DNA of 48,933 nucleotides, taken from the NCBI RefSeq assembly GCF_010500955.1, contig NZ_QVMJ01000030.1, positions 21,966 to 70,898 on the forward strand, given 5' to 3'. Both the position numbers and the translations under genes were made by a program. The notes below the pieces were generated by a model that had not been told where the DNA came from, did not search any database, and saw only the letters and a program-made list of their open reading frames with translations. Positions within the stretch are counted from its first letter, which is position 1, and each line of letters starts with the position of its first letter. This document shows, one piece after another, positions 32,306 through 40,253 of this stretch. This stretch comes from Bacteroides sp. 519. GTDB lineage: Bacteria > Bacteroidota > Bacteroidia > Bacteroidales > Bacteroidaceae.

Positions 32306-33874
32306 ATGACATTAAAACGATTATTTACGATTGACCACATCTACTATATTCTTGTTTTTGCATTAATGTTCCCATTAATCCTACTCCGGGATTATACGCC
32401 TGCAAACGAACTTAGATATTTGAATATAGTTGATGATGCCTTAAAAACAGGGAATTTTTTCTCATTTTATAATCATGGTGAAATATATGCCGATAAACCG
32501 CCTTTATATTTCTGGATTATAATGCTCGGAAAAAAGATATTCGGAAGTCATCAAATATGGTTCTTGTCGCTATTCTCATTACTACCCGCTTTTGTCATTC
32601 AGTTTACGATGGACAGGTGGACACGAGCTGAACTTCCAAACGAATATCAATCCAGTGCAAAACTATTATTGTTCACAAGCGCTCTATTTATGGGTGGAGC
32701 CATTATTCTAAGAATGGATATGTTAATGTCTATGTTTATAACATTGGCATTATATGTTTTTTATAGAATGTATTCAGGCAGAGAGAGAAAATATGATAAG
32801 TATTTGCTTCCTCTTTGTATTTTCCTCGCAATATTCAGTAAAGGGCCAATCGGAATAATTATTCCGGTAGTCTCTATACTGACATTTCTAACTATAAAAG
32901 GGAAAATTAAGGATAGTGGAAAATATTTAGGGTTTAGAACTTGGGGAATACTCTTATTGCTTTGTTCTGTTTGGTTCAGCTTAGTGTGGGTTGAAGCGGG
33001 AAATAGTTATTTGAACGATTTACTCTTTAATCAGACATTCAACCGTGCTGTTAGCTCATTCCATCATAAGGAGCCGTTCTATTATTATTTTCAGGTATTT
33101 TGGTATTCCTTCGCTCCTTGGTCAATTTTATTCTTTGCCCTTATCCTGTTAGGGATTAAAAATAAGCTGATAAAAACAGATATAGATAAATTGTTTTTGA
33201 CTGTTGTTTTAACGTCATTTCTTGTCTTATCTATTGTAAGTGCAAAGATTGAAATTTATATGTTGCCTGTATTTCCTTTTGTGGCTTATCTGTCAGTTAT
33301 TATATTGATGAGATTAAAGAATAAGAAATGGATTGTATATTTTATGATAGCGTTATCTCTCATAGCAATAATGGCTTTGCCGTTGTTTTTATTGAGTAAA
33401 AATGATATTACATTTTCTTGGTTGAATGAAATTCACACTTCCATAATATGGGGATTAATTTCACTTGCTCTATTTGGATTCCTTTCTTTATATTTTCTGA
33501 TTTTCCGAAAGAATATAATTCGTTCGATTAACAGCATATCAATAGGGATTTTAACCGTGATATTTATTGTATCCTTTGAAATGCCTTTTCTGAACAGCTA
33601 TGTCGGTTATGAAAATATGTGTAAGAGTGGGATTGAGTTATCAGAAAATTCAAAACAATACATTGTTTATGGAATCCGCCGTCCAGAGAATATGAAAGTA
33701 TATTTAGGAGAGAGTGTTATCATAGCTGAAAAGGATGATATTATGTCCGATATTTATGGCGGTTCAATACTTTTTATTTCTGATAGAGCATTGAGAAAAG
33801 ATTTTTCATTACGGGAGTATATTGAGAAAAAGCCCTCTACAAAAATAGGAGATAATCTTGTGGTAAAATTATGA
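32306..33874 (+). CDS. Family 39 glycosyltransferase, ArnT-like
   Basis: The 522-residue protein has about 12 membrane helices and the motifs YTPANELRYLNI and ADKPPLYFWIIM, as in ArnT/PMT-type enzymes. These move a sugar from a polyprenyl-phosphate donor to lipid A or protein on the periplasmic side. With the GT2, LAB_N and epimerase genes it forms a complete donor-to-acceptor pathway. The operon could replace or mask lipid A phosphate with a sugar acid. Gene order supports co-transcription with a 23-nt gap. Confidence 0.85.
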   Translation: MTLKRLFTIDHIYYILVFALMFPLILLRDYTPANELRYLNIVDDALKTGNFFSFYNHGEIYADKPPLYFWIIMLGKKIFGSHQIWFLSLFSLLPAFVIQFTMDRWTRAELPNEYQSSAKLLLFTSALFMGGAIILRMDMLMSMFITLALYVFYRMYSGRERKYDKYLLPLCIFLAIFSKGPIGIIIPVVSILTFLTIKGKIKDSGKYLGFRTWGILLLLCSVWFSLVWVEAGNSYLNDLLFNQTFNRAVSSFHHKEPFYYYFQVFWYSFAPWSILFFALILLGIKNKLIKTDIDKLFLTVVLTSFLVLSIVSAKIEIYMLPVFPFVAYLSVIILMRLKNKKWIVYFMIALSLIAIMALPLFLLSKNDITFSWLNEIHTSIIWGLISLALFGFLSLYFLIFRKNIIRSINSISIGILTVIFIVSFEMPFLNSYVGYENMCKSGIELSENSKQYIVYGIRRPENMKVYLGESVIIAEKDDIMSDIYGGSILFISDRALRKDFSLREYIEKKPSTKIGDNLVVKL

Positions 33875-33919
33875 GAAGTGTCTTTCTCCGTTCAAGTTAA
33901 AAATTATTTTATTTTTTGG

Positions 33920-33944
33920 TAGGGTATAATTACTCTTATGCGGT
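33920..33944 (+). promoter_or_regulatory. ECF-type promoter TAGGGTA-N12-TGCGGT (second His-rich lipoprotein)
   Basis: TAGGGTA at 33920-33926 and TGCGGT at 33939-33944 are 12 nt apart, the same architecture as at 24195 and 27966. The His-rich lipoprotein gene follows 34 nt later. ATGCGGT preceded by TT or CT is shared by the two lipoprotein promoters. Confidence 0.75.
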
Positions 33945-33978
33945 ATATTAACATATAACATTTTAACAATAAAGGAAT

Positions 33979-34590
33979 ATGAAAAGAGTATTTTATTCAT
34001 TAGCGGTTCTCGCATCGGTTATCACATTCGTTTCTTGTAGCCAGGATGATGATAGCAACTTTGGAGATATAGATCAAAGTTTGGAGCTTCGTGCATCTAC
34101 ACTCGGTTTTTCAAATGGCGATATCTACAAAAGCAGCGTGCTGAATCAGTGTGCTGCCGGAAATCACGAAAACTGCGATATACTTGCAGACGGAACACAT
34201 CAGGTTTGTACAAATTCCCAACATTCAGGAATTAAACATGACGGTACCCATCACAATGGCACAGGCACAGGACATGGAGGAAATAACCATGATTCCAATA
34301 CCTGCATGGATGTAAGCCACAATCATAACAACACACAAAACCACGATGTGAATACTTGTACTGATGCAAACCATAATCACAATAACGGACAAAACCATGA
34401 TGTGAATACTTGTACAGATACAAGCCATAATCACAATGGAGAACAAAACCATGATGTGAACACTTGCACTGATGCAAGTCATAATCACAATGGGGAACAA
34501 AATCATGATGTGAATACCTGTACTGATAAGAGCCACAATCACAATGGAAGTGCCGATGGCTCTCATAATAAGGGCAACCATCATAATTAA
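33979..34590 (+). CDS. His-rich repeat lipoprotein, second copy
   Basis: The 203-residue protein starts MKRVFYSLAVLASVITFVSC, a lipoprotein signal. It shares CAAGNHENCDILADGTHQVC and KHDGTHHNGTG with the protein at 28051. Residues 103-192 are five units of 18 residues of the type NHDVNTCTDxSHNHNGEQ, each with several His and one Cys. Such a repeat should bind many transition-metal ions. The gene has its own ECF-type promoter and is closed by a terminator. The repeat number may vary between strains. An exact metal is not evident. Confidence 0.85.
   Translation: MKRVFYSLAVLASVITFVSCSQDDDSNFGDIDQSLELRASTLGFSNGDIYKSSVLNQCAAGNHENCDILADGTHQVCTNSQHSGIKHDGTHHNGTGTGHGGNNHDSNTCMDVSHNHNNTQNHDVNTCTDANHNHNNGQNHDVNTCTDTSHNHNGEQNHDVNTCTDASHNHNGEQNHDVNTCTDKSHNHNGSADGSHNKGNHHN
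34285..34554 (+). repeat. Five tandem 54-bp units inside the His-rich lipoprotein gene
   Basis: Units start at 34285, 34339, 34393, 34447 and 34501. The last three are nearly identical and the first is most diverged. Each encodes 18 residues with a Cys and four or five His. In-frame length lets copy number change without breaking the gene. Confidence 0.9.
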
Positions 34591-34602
34591 GATATTATAT
34601 GC

Positions 34603-34658
34603 AAAAAGGATGTGCAGTGATTTTAAAATCAGCATCATTTGACACATCCTTTTTGTTA
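34603..34658 (+). terminator. Terminator after the second His-rich lipoprotein gene
   Basis: AAAAAGGATGTG (34603-34614) pairs with CACATCCTTTTT (34643-34654), with the palindrome TGATTTTAAAATCA inside the loop. The outer T-run makes it a terminator for either direction. Confidence 0.85.
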
Positions 34659-34682
34659 TAGAATAAATAACATAAATAATCT

Positions 34683-35114
34683 TTGAAATACGTGGACGAT
34701 TTTATCATAAAATTATTAGAAGGAAAAGGCATAAAGCCCACATCTACACGGATTTTAGTATGGGATACAATGCTAAAGTTCACCGAAGCATTCAGTTTAG
34801 GGGACTTAGAGAAAAAATTATTGAGCATTGATAAATCGACTATTTCTCGTATAATTCACCTCTTTAATGATAATGGGCTGATTCATAAATTTGACGACGG
34901 ATCAGGTTCGGTTAAATATTCGGTTTGTCAGGAGGATTGCGGTTGTAGTGAAGGTGATTATCATTTACACTTTTACTGTAACTACTGTAAAAAGGCATTT
35001 TGTTTGGAAAACGTGCCTGTTCCTCAAATAGAACTACCGGGAAATATGGAATTGGAGAGCGTTAATTTCGTAATTAAAGGCTATTGCGGAAAATGTGATA
35101 AGATTGCAACTTAG
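34683..35114 (+). CDS. Fur-family transcriptional regulator
   Basis: The 143-residue protein starts with TTG at 34683, giving MKYVDDFIIKLLEGKGIKPT. It has a winged helix (STISRIIHLFNDNGLI). A dimerization domain with HLHFYCNYCKKAFC and GYCGKCDK follows, two CxxC pairs for the structural zinc. Fur, Zur and PerR types cannot be separated by eye; location in a Zn/Cd-type resistance locus suggests Zur-like metal sensing. A 7-1-7 inverted repeat that could be its operator overlaps its stop codon. Confidence 0.85.
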   Translation: MKYVDDFIIKLLEGKGIKPTSTRILVWDTMLKFTEAFSLGDLEKKLLSIDKSTISRIIHLFNDNGLIHKFDDGSGSVKYSVCQEDCGCSEGDYHLHFYCNYCKKAFCLENVPVPQIELPGNMELESVNFVIKGYCGKCDKIAT

Positions 35115-35119
35115 TTGCA
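35105..35119. promoter_or_regulatory. 7-1-7 inverted repeat, candidate Fur-family operator
   Basis: TGCAACT-T-AGTTGCA is a perfect 15-bp palindrome of the 7-1-7 form typical of Fur-family boxes. It overlaps the stop of the regulator gene and is 13 nt before the -7 box of the next gene, where a bound repressor would block initiation. Confidence 0.55.
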
Positions 35120-35132
35120 TGACTTTTTATTT

Positions 35133-35140
35133 TATCTTTG
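35133..35140 (+). promoter_or_regulatory. Bacteroidota -7 box TATCTTTG for the second DUF6769-like gene
   Basis: TATCTTTG is an exact TAnnTTTG match just after the inverted repeat. It starts transcription near 35147, 14 nt before the GTG start at 35161, and thus favours that start over longer frames. Confidence 0.65.
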
Positions 35141-35160
35141 CACAGGTAAAAAAAGATTTA

Positions 35161-35598
35161 GTGAAACGAATTATTTCCATATCGTTTGTTGCATTGTCAA
35201 GTTTAGTATTACTGATACTTGCAATAGTACCACATCATCATCATGAGGGATTGGTGTGTATTGTTATGGAGATATGCGAACAGGATAATCAGGTAAACGA
35301 TGAACATACAGACCATCGTGAGTTACCTAATGACAGTGACCATGAACAATCTTGTATTGCTGAATCTAAATATACTTCACCCAAAACGACAAATGAAACT
35401 AAGTGCAAGGTTTCTTCTTGTCAAAACCATGATCTTACACATTTATTCCCGATATTCTTTTTAGCTGCGGATTTCTTAATCTACGATTCGGGAGAATCAA
35501 CCTCCGACTTTGAGTACGGAGAATTTATTTCATTCTATAAATCCGCAGAAGCAAACCAATTTCACGGTTTACGCGCCCCTCCTTCCATAATTTCCTGA
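35161..35598 (+). CDS. DUF6769-like PHHHH protein, second copy
   Basis: From GTG 35161 the 145-residue protein begins VKRIISISFVALSSLVLLIL then AIVPHHHHEGLVCIVMEICE. It shares the PHHHH motif, an acidic His-rich middle part and the C-terminal FYKSAEANQFHGLRAPP with the protein at 28516. The promoter at 35133 shows that the longer upstream frame is not translated. It follows the Fur-family gene and precedes the efflux operon, so it is probably part of the metal response. Confidence 0.7.
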   Translation: MKRIISISFVALSSLVLLILAIVPHHHHEGLVCIVMEICEQDNQVNDEHTDHRELPNDSDHEQSCIAESKYTSPKTTNETKCKVSSCQNHDLTHLFPIFFLAADFLIYDSGESTSDFEYGEFISFYKSAEANQFHGLRAPPSIIS

Positions 35599-35604
35599 TG
35601 TTTT

Positions 35605-35623
35605 GACTTACAGGCTGTAAGTC
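35605..35623. promoter_or_regulatory. Perfect 19-bp palindrome upstream of the efflux operon
   Basis: GACTTACAG-G-CTGTAAGTC has 9-bp arms. It could be an operator or a short terminator of the upstream gene, though no T-run follows. A lone TAGGGTA lies at 35658, without the TGCGGT partner. Confidence 0.45.
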
Positions 35624-35763
35624 ATGCTGCTTTGTGCATTTGGATATGTTCAAGGCATAGGGTATTGGTATATACATATCAACCCATAAAAATCAATATT
35701 TCTCACGAGAAGCAAAGCAAATATCAGGATATGCTTTACTTCCCCCAATAATTAAAAAATAAA

Positions 35764-37089
35764 ATGAAAACGTACATAATAGGATTATTCGTTGTTATCG
35801 CAATATTATTAACCGGATGCAATTCCGGTCAGGGAAAAAACAATCAAAAATCAAGTGATAAACATGAGCATGTTGATGGTGATGGACATGACCATTCTAA
35901 TGAGAAAGAGCATGAACACTCCGAAGGTGATGGACATGACCATTCAAACGATAAAGAACATAAACATACTGACGGCGATGGGCATGACCACGCTAACGAG
36001 AAAGATCATAAGCACTCCGAGGGCGACGGACATGACCACGGAGCAGAAGCAATGGAAGACAGCCATTCGGATGAAATACTTTTCACCAAACAGCAAGCGC
36101 AACTTGTTGGATTGAAGACAGAAACCGTTGCTCTTGGTAGTTTCTACAATTCCATTAAAACCAGTGGACAGATACAAGCCTCGCAGGGTGATGAAGCTGT
36201 TATTGCAGCTACTTCCAACGGTATTGTATCTTTCACCAATCCGTCCATAACAGACGGTACAGCCGTACAAGCCGGACAATCCATTGTAACTATTTCAGCA
36301 AAGAAACTGTTGGAAGGCGATCCGTCCGTAAAAGCGCGGATTGAATACGAAACTGCACAGAAAGAGTTCCAACGTGCCGAATCATTGGTAAAAGACCAGA
36401 TTATTTCCGCTAAGGACTTTGAACAGGCTCGTTTGCGTTATGAAACAGCGAAAACAGTATATCAGGCACAGGCAGGCAATATGACAGCCACCGGGGTAAG
36501 CGTTACAGCTCCCATTGCCGGATATATTAAGAACAGGCTTGTTGCACAGGGGGAATACGTTTCAGTAGGTCAGCCCATTGCAACTGTATCGCAGAATAGG
36601 CGTTTGCAGCTACGAGCCGAAGTATCAGAGAACAATTTCAAGATACTTAAAAGCATCAGTAGTGCTAACTTTAAGCCTGCCTATGACAATCAGGTATATA
36701 AACTTTCGGAACTTAACGGCCGGCTTTTATCTTTCGGTAAAGCATCCACTGACCAATCTTTCTATATTCCTGTTACATTCGAGTTTGATAACGTGGGCGA
36801 TATTATTCCCGGAGCATATACCGAAGTATATCTGCTTTCGACCTTACAGGATAATGTAATATCCGTTCCCGTTTCTGCTATTACCGAAGAACAGGGACTT
36901 AACTTCGTGTATCTGCAAATAGGCGACGAAGAATATAAGAAACAGGAAGTAACCCTCGGACAGAATAACGGCGAAAGAGTGCAGATCCTTTCAGGTCTTC
37001 AACGCGGAGCCAAAGTAGTTACCAAAGGAGTATATCAGGTGAAACTGGCAGCAACTTCTTCAGTAATGCCCGAAGGACATAGTCACTAA
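35764..37089 (+). CDS. Efflux RND periplasmic adaptor (CzcB/CusB-like) with His-rich N-terminus
   Basis: The 441-residue lipoprotein (lipobox LLTGC, Cys 19) has residues 33-96 made of four 16-residue units of the type EHxHxDGDGHDHxNEK. The canonical adaptor domains follow: QAQLVGLKTETVALGSFYNS, an alpha hairpin (AQKEFQRAESLVKDQIISAK), and a barrel/MP domain. It links the inner-membrane pump to the outer-membrane channel. The extra His block should catch metal ions in the periplasm before export. It is the first gene of the adaptor-pump-channel operon. Confidence 0.9.
   Translation: MKTYIIGLFVVIAILLTGCNSGQGKNNQKSSDKHEHVDGDGHDHSNEKEHEHSEGDGHDHSNDKEHKHTDGDGHDHANEKDHKHSEGDGHDHGAEAMEDSHSDEILFTKQQAQLVGLKTETVALGSFYNSIKTSGQIQASQGDEAVIAATSNGIVSFTNPSITDGTAVQAGQSIVTISAKKLLEGDPSVKARIEYETAQKEFQRAESLVKDQIISAKDFEQARLRYETAKTVYQAQAGNMTATGVSVTAPIAGYIKNRLVAQGEYVSVGQPIATVSQNRRLQLRAEVSENNFKILKSISSANFKPAYDNQVYKLSELNGRLLSFGKASTDQSFYIPVTFEFDNVGDIIPGAYTEVYLLSTLQDNVISVPVSAITEEQGLNFVYLQIGDEEYKKQEVTLGQNNGERVQILSGLQRGAKVVTKGVYQVKLAATSSVMPEGHSH
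35860..36051 (+). repeat. Four 48-bp tandem units in the adaptor gene
   Basis: Each unit encodes 16 residues with GDGHDH preceded by an HxH motif. Copies differ at several positions and the last is partly diverged. They encode the metal-binding extension of the adaptor. Confidence 0.85.
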
Positions 37090-37109
37090 CCATTAAAACA
37101 CGAATCAGT

Positions 37110-40100
37110 ATGTTGAACAAGATAATAAAATTCTCGCTGAACAACCGTGTCGTTGTTTTAGTGGCATCCCTGCTGCTTATGCTGGCAGGAACCTATACAG
37201 CCGTCAATATGGAAGTCGATGTATTTCCCGACCTCAATGCACCCACCGTTGTGGTGATGACAGAGGCACGAGGTATGGCTCCCGAAGAAGTCGAACGGCT
37301 CGTTACTTTCCCTGTCGAAACCGCCCTGAACGGTGCTACTGATGTACGCCGTGTGCGTTCATCCTCTACCACAGGCTTTTCTATCGTATGGGTAGAATTT
37401 AACTGGGGAACGGACATCTACCGTGCCCGTCAGATTGTATCCGAAAAGTTAGCCGTTGTCAATGACCAGTTGCCGTCTAACGTTGGTAATCCGACGTTGG
37501 GGCCGCAATCGTCCATACTGGGTGAGCTTATGATTATCGGAGTAACCGCCGATTCAACCTCATTACAGGATTTGCGGACATTATCTGACTGGACTATCCG
37601 CCCCCGTTTATTATCAACAGGTGGAGTGGCACAGGTAACCGTTCTCGGTGGTGAAATCAAGGAATACCAGATATTGCTCGATCCCGGAAAGATGAAACAT
37701 TACAACATCGGACTCAATGAAGTAATCGACGTCGTTACCGAAATGAACCAGAACGCCGCAGGTGGTGTATTGTATGAATACGGAAACGAATTTATCATCC
37801 GTGGCGTGCTTTCAACAAATAAAATACCATCATTGGGAAAAGCTGTTATCAAAACAGTAAACAATGTTCCTATCCTGATAGAAAACATTGCTGAAGTAAA
37901 AATAGGAGATAAAGCACCTAAACTGGGTATGGCATCCAACGACGGCAAAGCTGCCGTATTGATAACTGTTACCAAGCAACCGGCTACAAGTACGCTCGAA
38001 TTGACAGACAAACTTGACGCTTCGCTTGCCGATTTACAGAAACAGCTTCCGGCAGATGTGAAGATAACAACCGACATCTTTCGTCAGGCACGTTTTATAG
38101 ACAACTCCATCAATAACGTACAGAAATCATTGTACGAAGGGGGTATCTTCGTGGTTATCGTTCTCGTTATCTTCCTGATGAACGCACGTACAACCATTAT
38201 ATCACTTGTAACGATACCGTTGTCATTAGTCTTTGCAATACTCTCCTTAAAATTCATGGGGCTTACTATTAATACCATGAGCCTCGGAGGTATGGCTATT
38301 GCTATTGGCTCGCTTGTGGATGATGCCATTGTCGATGTAGAAAATGTGTTCAAGCGATTGCGGGAGAACAGGCAGAAACCAAAGGAACTGCAAAAAACCG
38401 TACTCAACGTCGTGTTCGATGCTTCCAAAGAAGTGCGTATGCCAATTCTATACTCCACATTTATCATCATCGCCAGCTTCGTTCCCTTGTTCTTCCTTTC
38501 TGGAATGGAAGGTCGTATGCTTGCACCGTTAGGAGTAGCCTTTATTATGGCATTGATAGCTTCTACCGTAGTAGCCTTAACCCTTACTCCAGTATTGTGT
38601 AGCTACCTGTTGGGTAAACCACGAAAAGATGATAAACCGGAACGTGAACCGTATATAGTAAGGAAACTGAAAATCGTTTACGAGGTAGCCCTTAAATGGA
38701 CACTCAAATACAAGAAATGGGTACTTGGCGGAACAGGTGTTGTTTTAGTGATTGCCGTTATCATTTTCTTCTCATTAGGTCGTAGCTTCCTGCCGCCATT
38801 CAATGAGGGTTCATTTACCGTAAGCATCAGTAGTATGCCCGGTATATCGCTTGAAGAATCCGACAAGATGGGGCGTATAGCAGAAGATATCTTGCTTTCC
38901 ATACCCGAAGTTCAAACCGTAGGACGGAAAACAGGACGTGCCGAACTCGATGAACACGCACTCGGTGTAAACGTATCGGAAATCGAAGCACCGTTCATCC
39001 TCGATAAACGTTCCAAAGATGAAGTGCTTGCCGAAATACGCGAAAAGATAAAAGTGTTGCCGGGAGTGAATATAGAAATAGGCGCACCCATTTCGCACCG
39101 TATCGACGCTATGTTATCCGGTACACGTGCCAACATCGCTATCAAGTTGTTCGGAACAGACCTCAATAAAATGTTCTCCATCGGTAACCAAATAAAAGCA
39201 AACATTCAGGACATTGAAGGTATTGCCGATCTGAACGTAGAACAACAAGTGGAACGTCCGCAGTTGAAGATAGAACCCAAAAGGGAAGTAATGGCGAAAT
39301 ACGGCATAACCTTACCCGACTTTGCGAAGATTGTAAACGTCATGCTCGCAGGTGAAGTCGTTTCACAGGTGTACGAAGAAAACCGCTCGTTCGACCTTAC
39401 CCTAAAAGTAAACGACGATAGCCGTGAAACAGCCGAAAGGATAAAGAACCTTATTGTTGATGCCAACGGACGTAAAATTCCATTGAGTAATATAGCCGAA
39501 ATAACATCGTCCACAGGCCCCAACACCATCAATAGGGAAAACGTTGCCCGTAAGATTGTAATATCGGCTAACGTTGCCGGACGTGACCTGCGCGGAGTAG
39601 TAAATGACATTCAGGACATCGTAAACGAAAAGATAGAACTGCCCGAAGGTTATCATATTGAGTACGGCGGACAGTTTGAGAGCGAACAGGCAGCATCACG
39701 CACCCTGCTTATTACCTCAATCTTCTCCATTCTTGCTATTTTCATGCTTCTGTTTGCGCAGTTTAAGAGCATAAACCAGTCCGTTGTTATCCTGCTTAAC
39801 CTGCCGCTTGCCCTTATCGGCGGAGTGTTTGCCATTTTCTTTACTAACGGCGTTCTGAGCATACCGGCTATTATCGGGTTTATCTCCCTGTTCGGTATCG
39901 CTACACGTAACGGTATGTTGCTTATCTCACGATACAACGACCTTGTGGCAGAGGGGTATAGCAAACTTGATGCGGTAATGACCGGCTCGTTAGACCGTCT
40001 AAACCCCATCTTGATGACCGCATTAACCTCCGGTCTTGCACTGATACCGCTTGCATTGGGTGGTGATTTGCCGGGTAACGAAATACAAAGTCCGATGGCA

Positions 40101-40253
40101 AAGGTTATCCTGGGCGGATTGCTCACATCGACTTTGCTCAACGGCTTTATTATTCCTATCATGTACTTAATTACAAACAGGAAAGTAGTTGAAACCGAAA
40201 TTCTGGACAACGAGGAACCTGAAGTAAACAACACTAAATTAGAATTAGAATGA
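37110..40253 (+). CDS. Heavy-metal efflux RND pump (CzcA/CusA family)
   Basis: The 1047-residue protein has two halves of six membrane helices each with large periplasmic loops. It begins MLNKIIKFSLNNRVVVLVAS, contains MEVDVFPDLNAPTVVVMTEA and the helix 4 motif AIAIGSLVDDAIVDVENVFK, and ends with SMAKVILGGLLTSTLLNGFI. It pumps metal ions from the periplasm or cytoplasm with proton motive force. Which ions cannot be told, but the P1B-2 ATPase nearby suggests Zn, Cd or Co. The gene overlaps the outer-membrane gene start by ATGA. Confidence 0.93.
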   Translation: MLNKIIKFSLNNRVVVLVASLLLMLAGTYTAVNMEVDVFPDLNAPTVVVMTEARGMAPEEVERLVTFPVETALNGATDVRRVRSSSTTGFSIVWVEFNWGTDIYRARQIVSEKLAVVNDQLPSNVGNPTLGPQSSILGELMIIGVTADSTSLQDLRTLSDWTIRPRLLSTGGVAQVTVLGGEIKEYQILLDPGKMKHYNIGLNEVIDVVTEMNQNAAGGVLYEYGNEFIIRGVLSTNKIPSLGKAVIKTVNNVPILIENIAEVKIGDKAPKLGMASNDGKAAVLITVTKQPATSTLELTDKLDASLADLQKQLPADVKITTDIFRQARFIDNSINNVQKSLYEGGIFVVIVLVIFLMNARTTIISLVTIPLSLVFAILSLKFMGLTINTMSLGGMAIAIGSLVDDAIVDVENVFKRLRENRQKPKELQKTVLNVVFDASKEVRMPILYSTFIIIASFVPLFFLSGMEGRMLAPLGVAFIMALIASTVVALTLTPVLCSYLLGKPRKDDKPEREPYIVRKLKIVYEVALKWTLKYKKWVLGGTGVVLVIAVIIFFSLGRSFLPPFNEGSFTVSISSMPGISLEESDKMGRIAEDILLSIPEVQTVGRKTGRAELDEHALGVNVSEIEAPFILDKRSKDEVLAEIREKIKVLPGVNIEIGAPISHRIDAMLSGTRANIAIKLFGTDLNKMFSIGNQIKANIQDIEGIADLNVEQQVERPQLKIEPKREVMAKYGITLPDFAKIVNVMLAGEVVSQVYEENRSFDLTLKVNDDSRETAERIKNLIVDANGRKIPLSNIAEITSSTGPNTINRENVARKIVISANVAGRDLRGVVNDIQDIVNEKIELPEGYHIEYGGQFESEQAASRTLLITSIFSILAIFMLLFAQFKSINQSVVILLNLPLALIGGVFAIFFTNGVLSIPAIIGFISLFGIATRNGMLLISRYNDLVAEGYSKLDAVMTGSLDRLNPILMTALTSGLALIPLALGGDLPGNEIQSPMAKVILGGLLTSTLLNGFIIPIMYLITNRKVVETEILDNEEPEVNNTKLELE

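Noticed and set aside
34285..34554. Tandem 54-bp units resembling a CRISPR-like array
   Set aside because: The units are contiguous without spacers, in frame inside a lipoprotein gene, and encode a regular His/Cys peptide.
34225..34647. Minus-strand open frame opposite the His-rich lipoprotein
   Set aside because: It is a by-product of the repeated His/Asn codons of the real gene and reads low-complexity Ile, Met and Val.
35658..35664. A fourth TAGGGTA box upstream of the efflux operon
   Set aside because: The bases 12 nt downstream do not contain TGCGGT, so it does not match the other three promoters.
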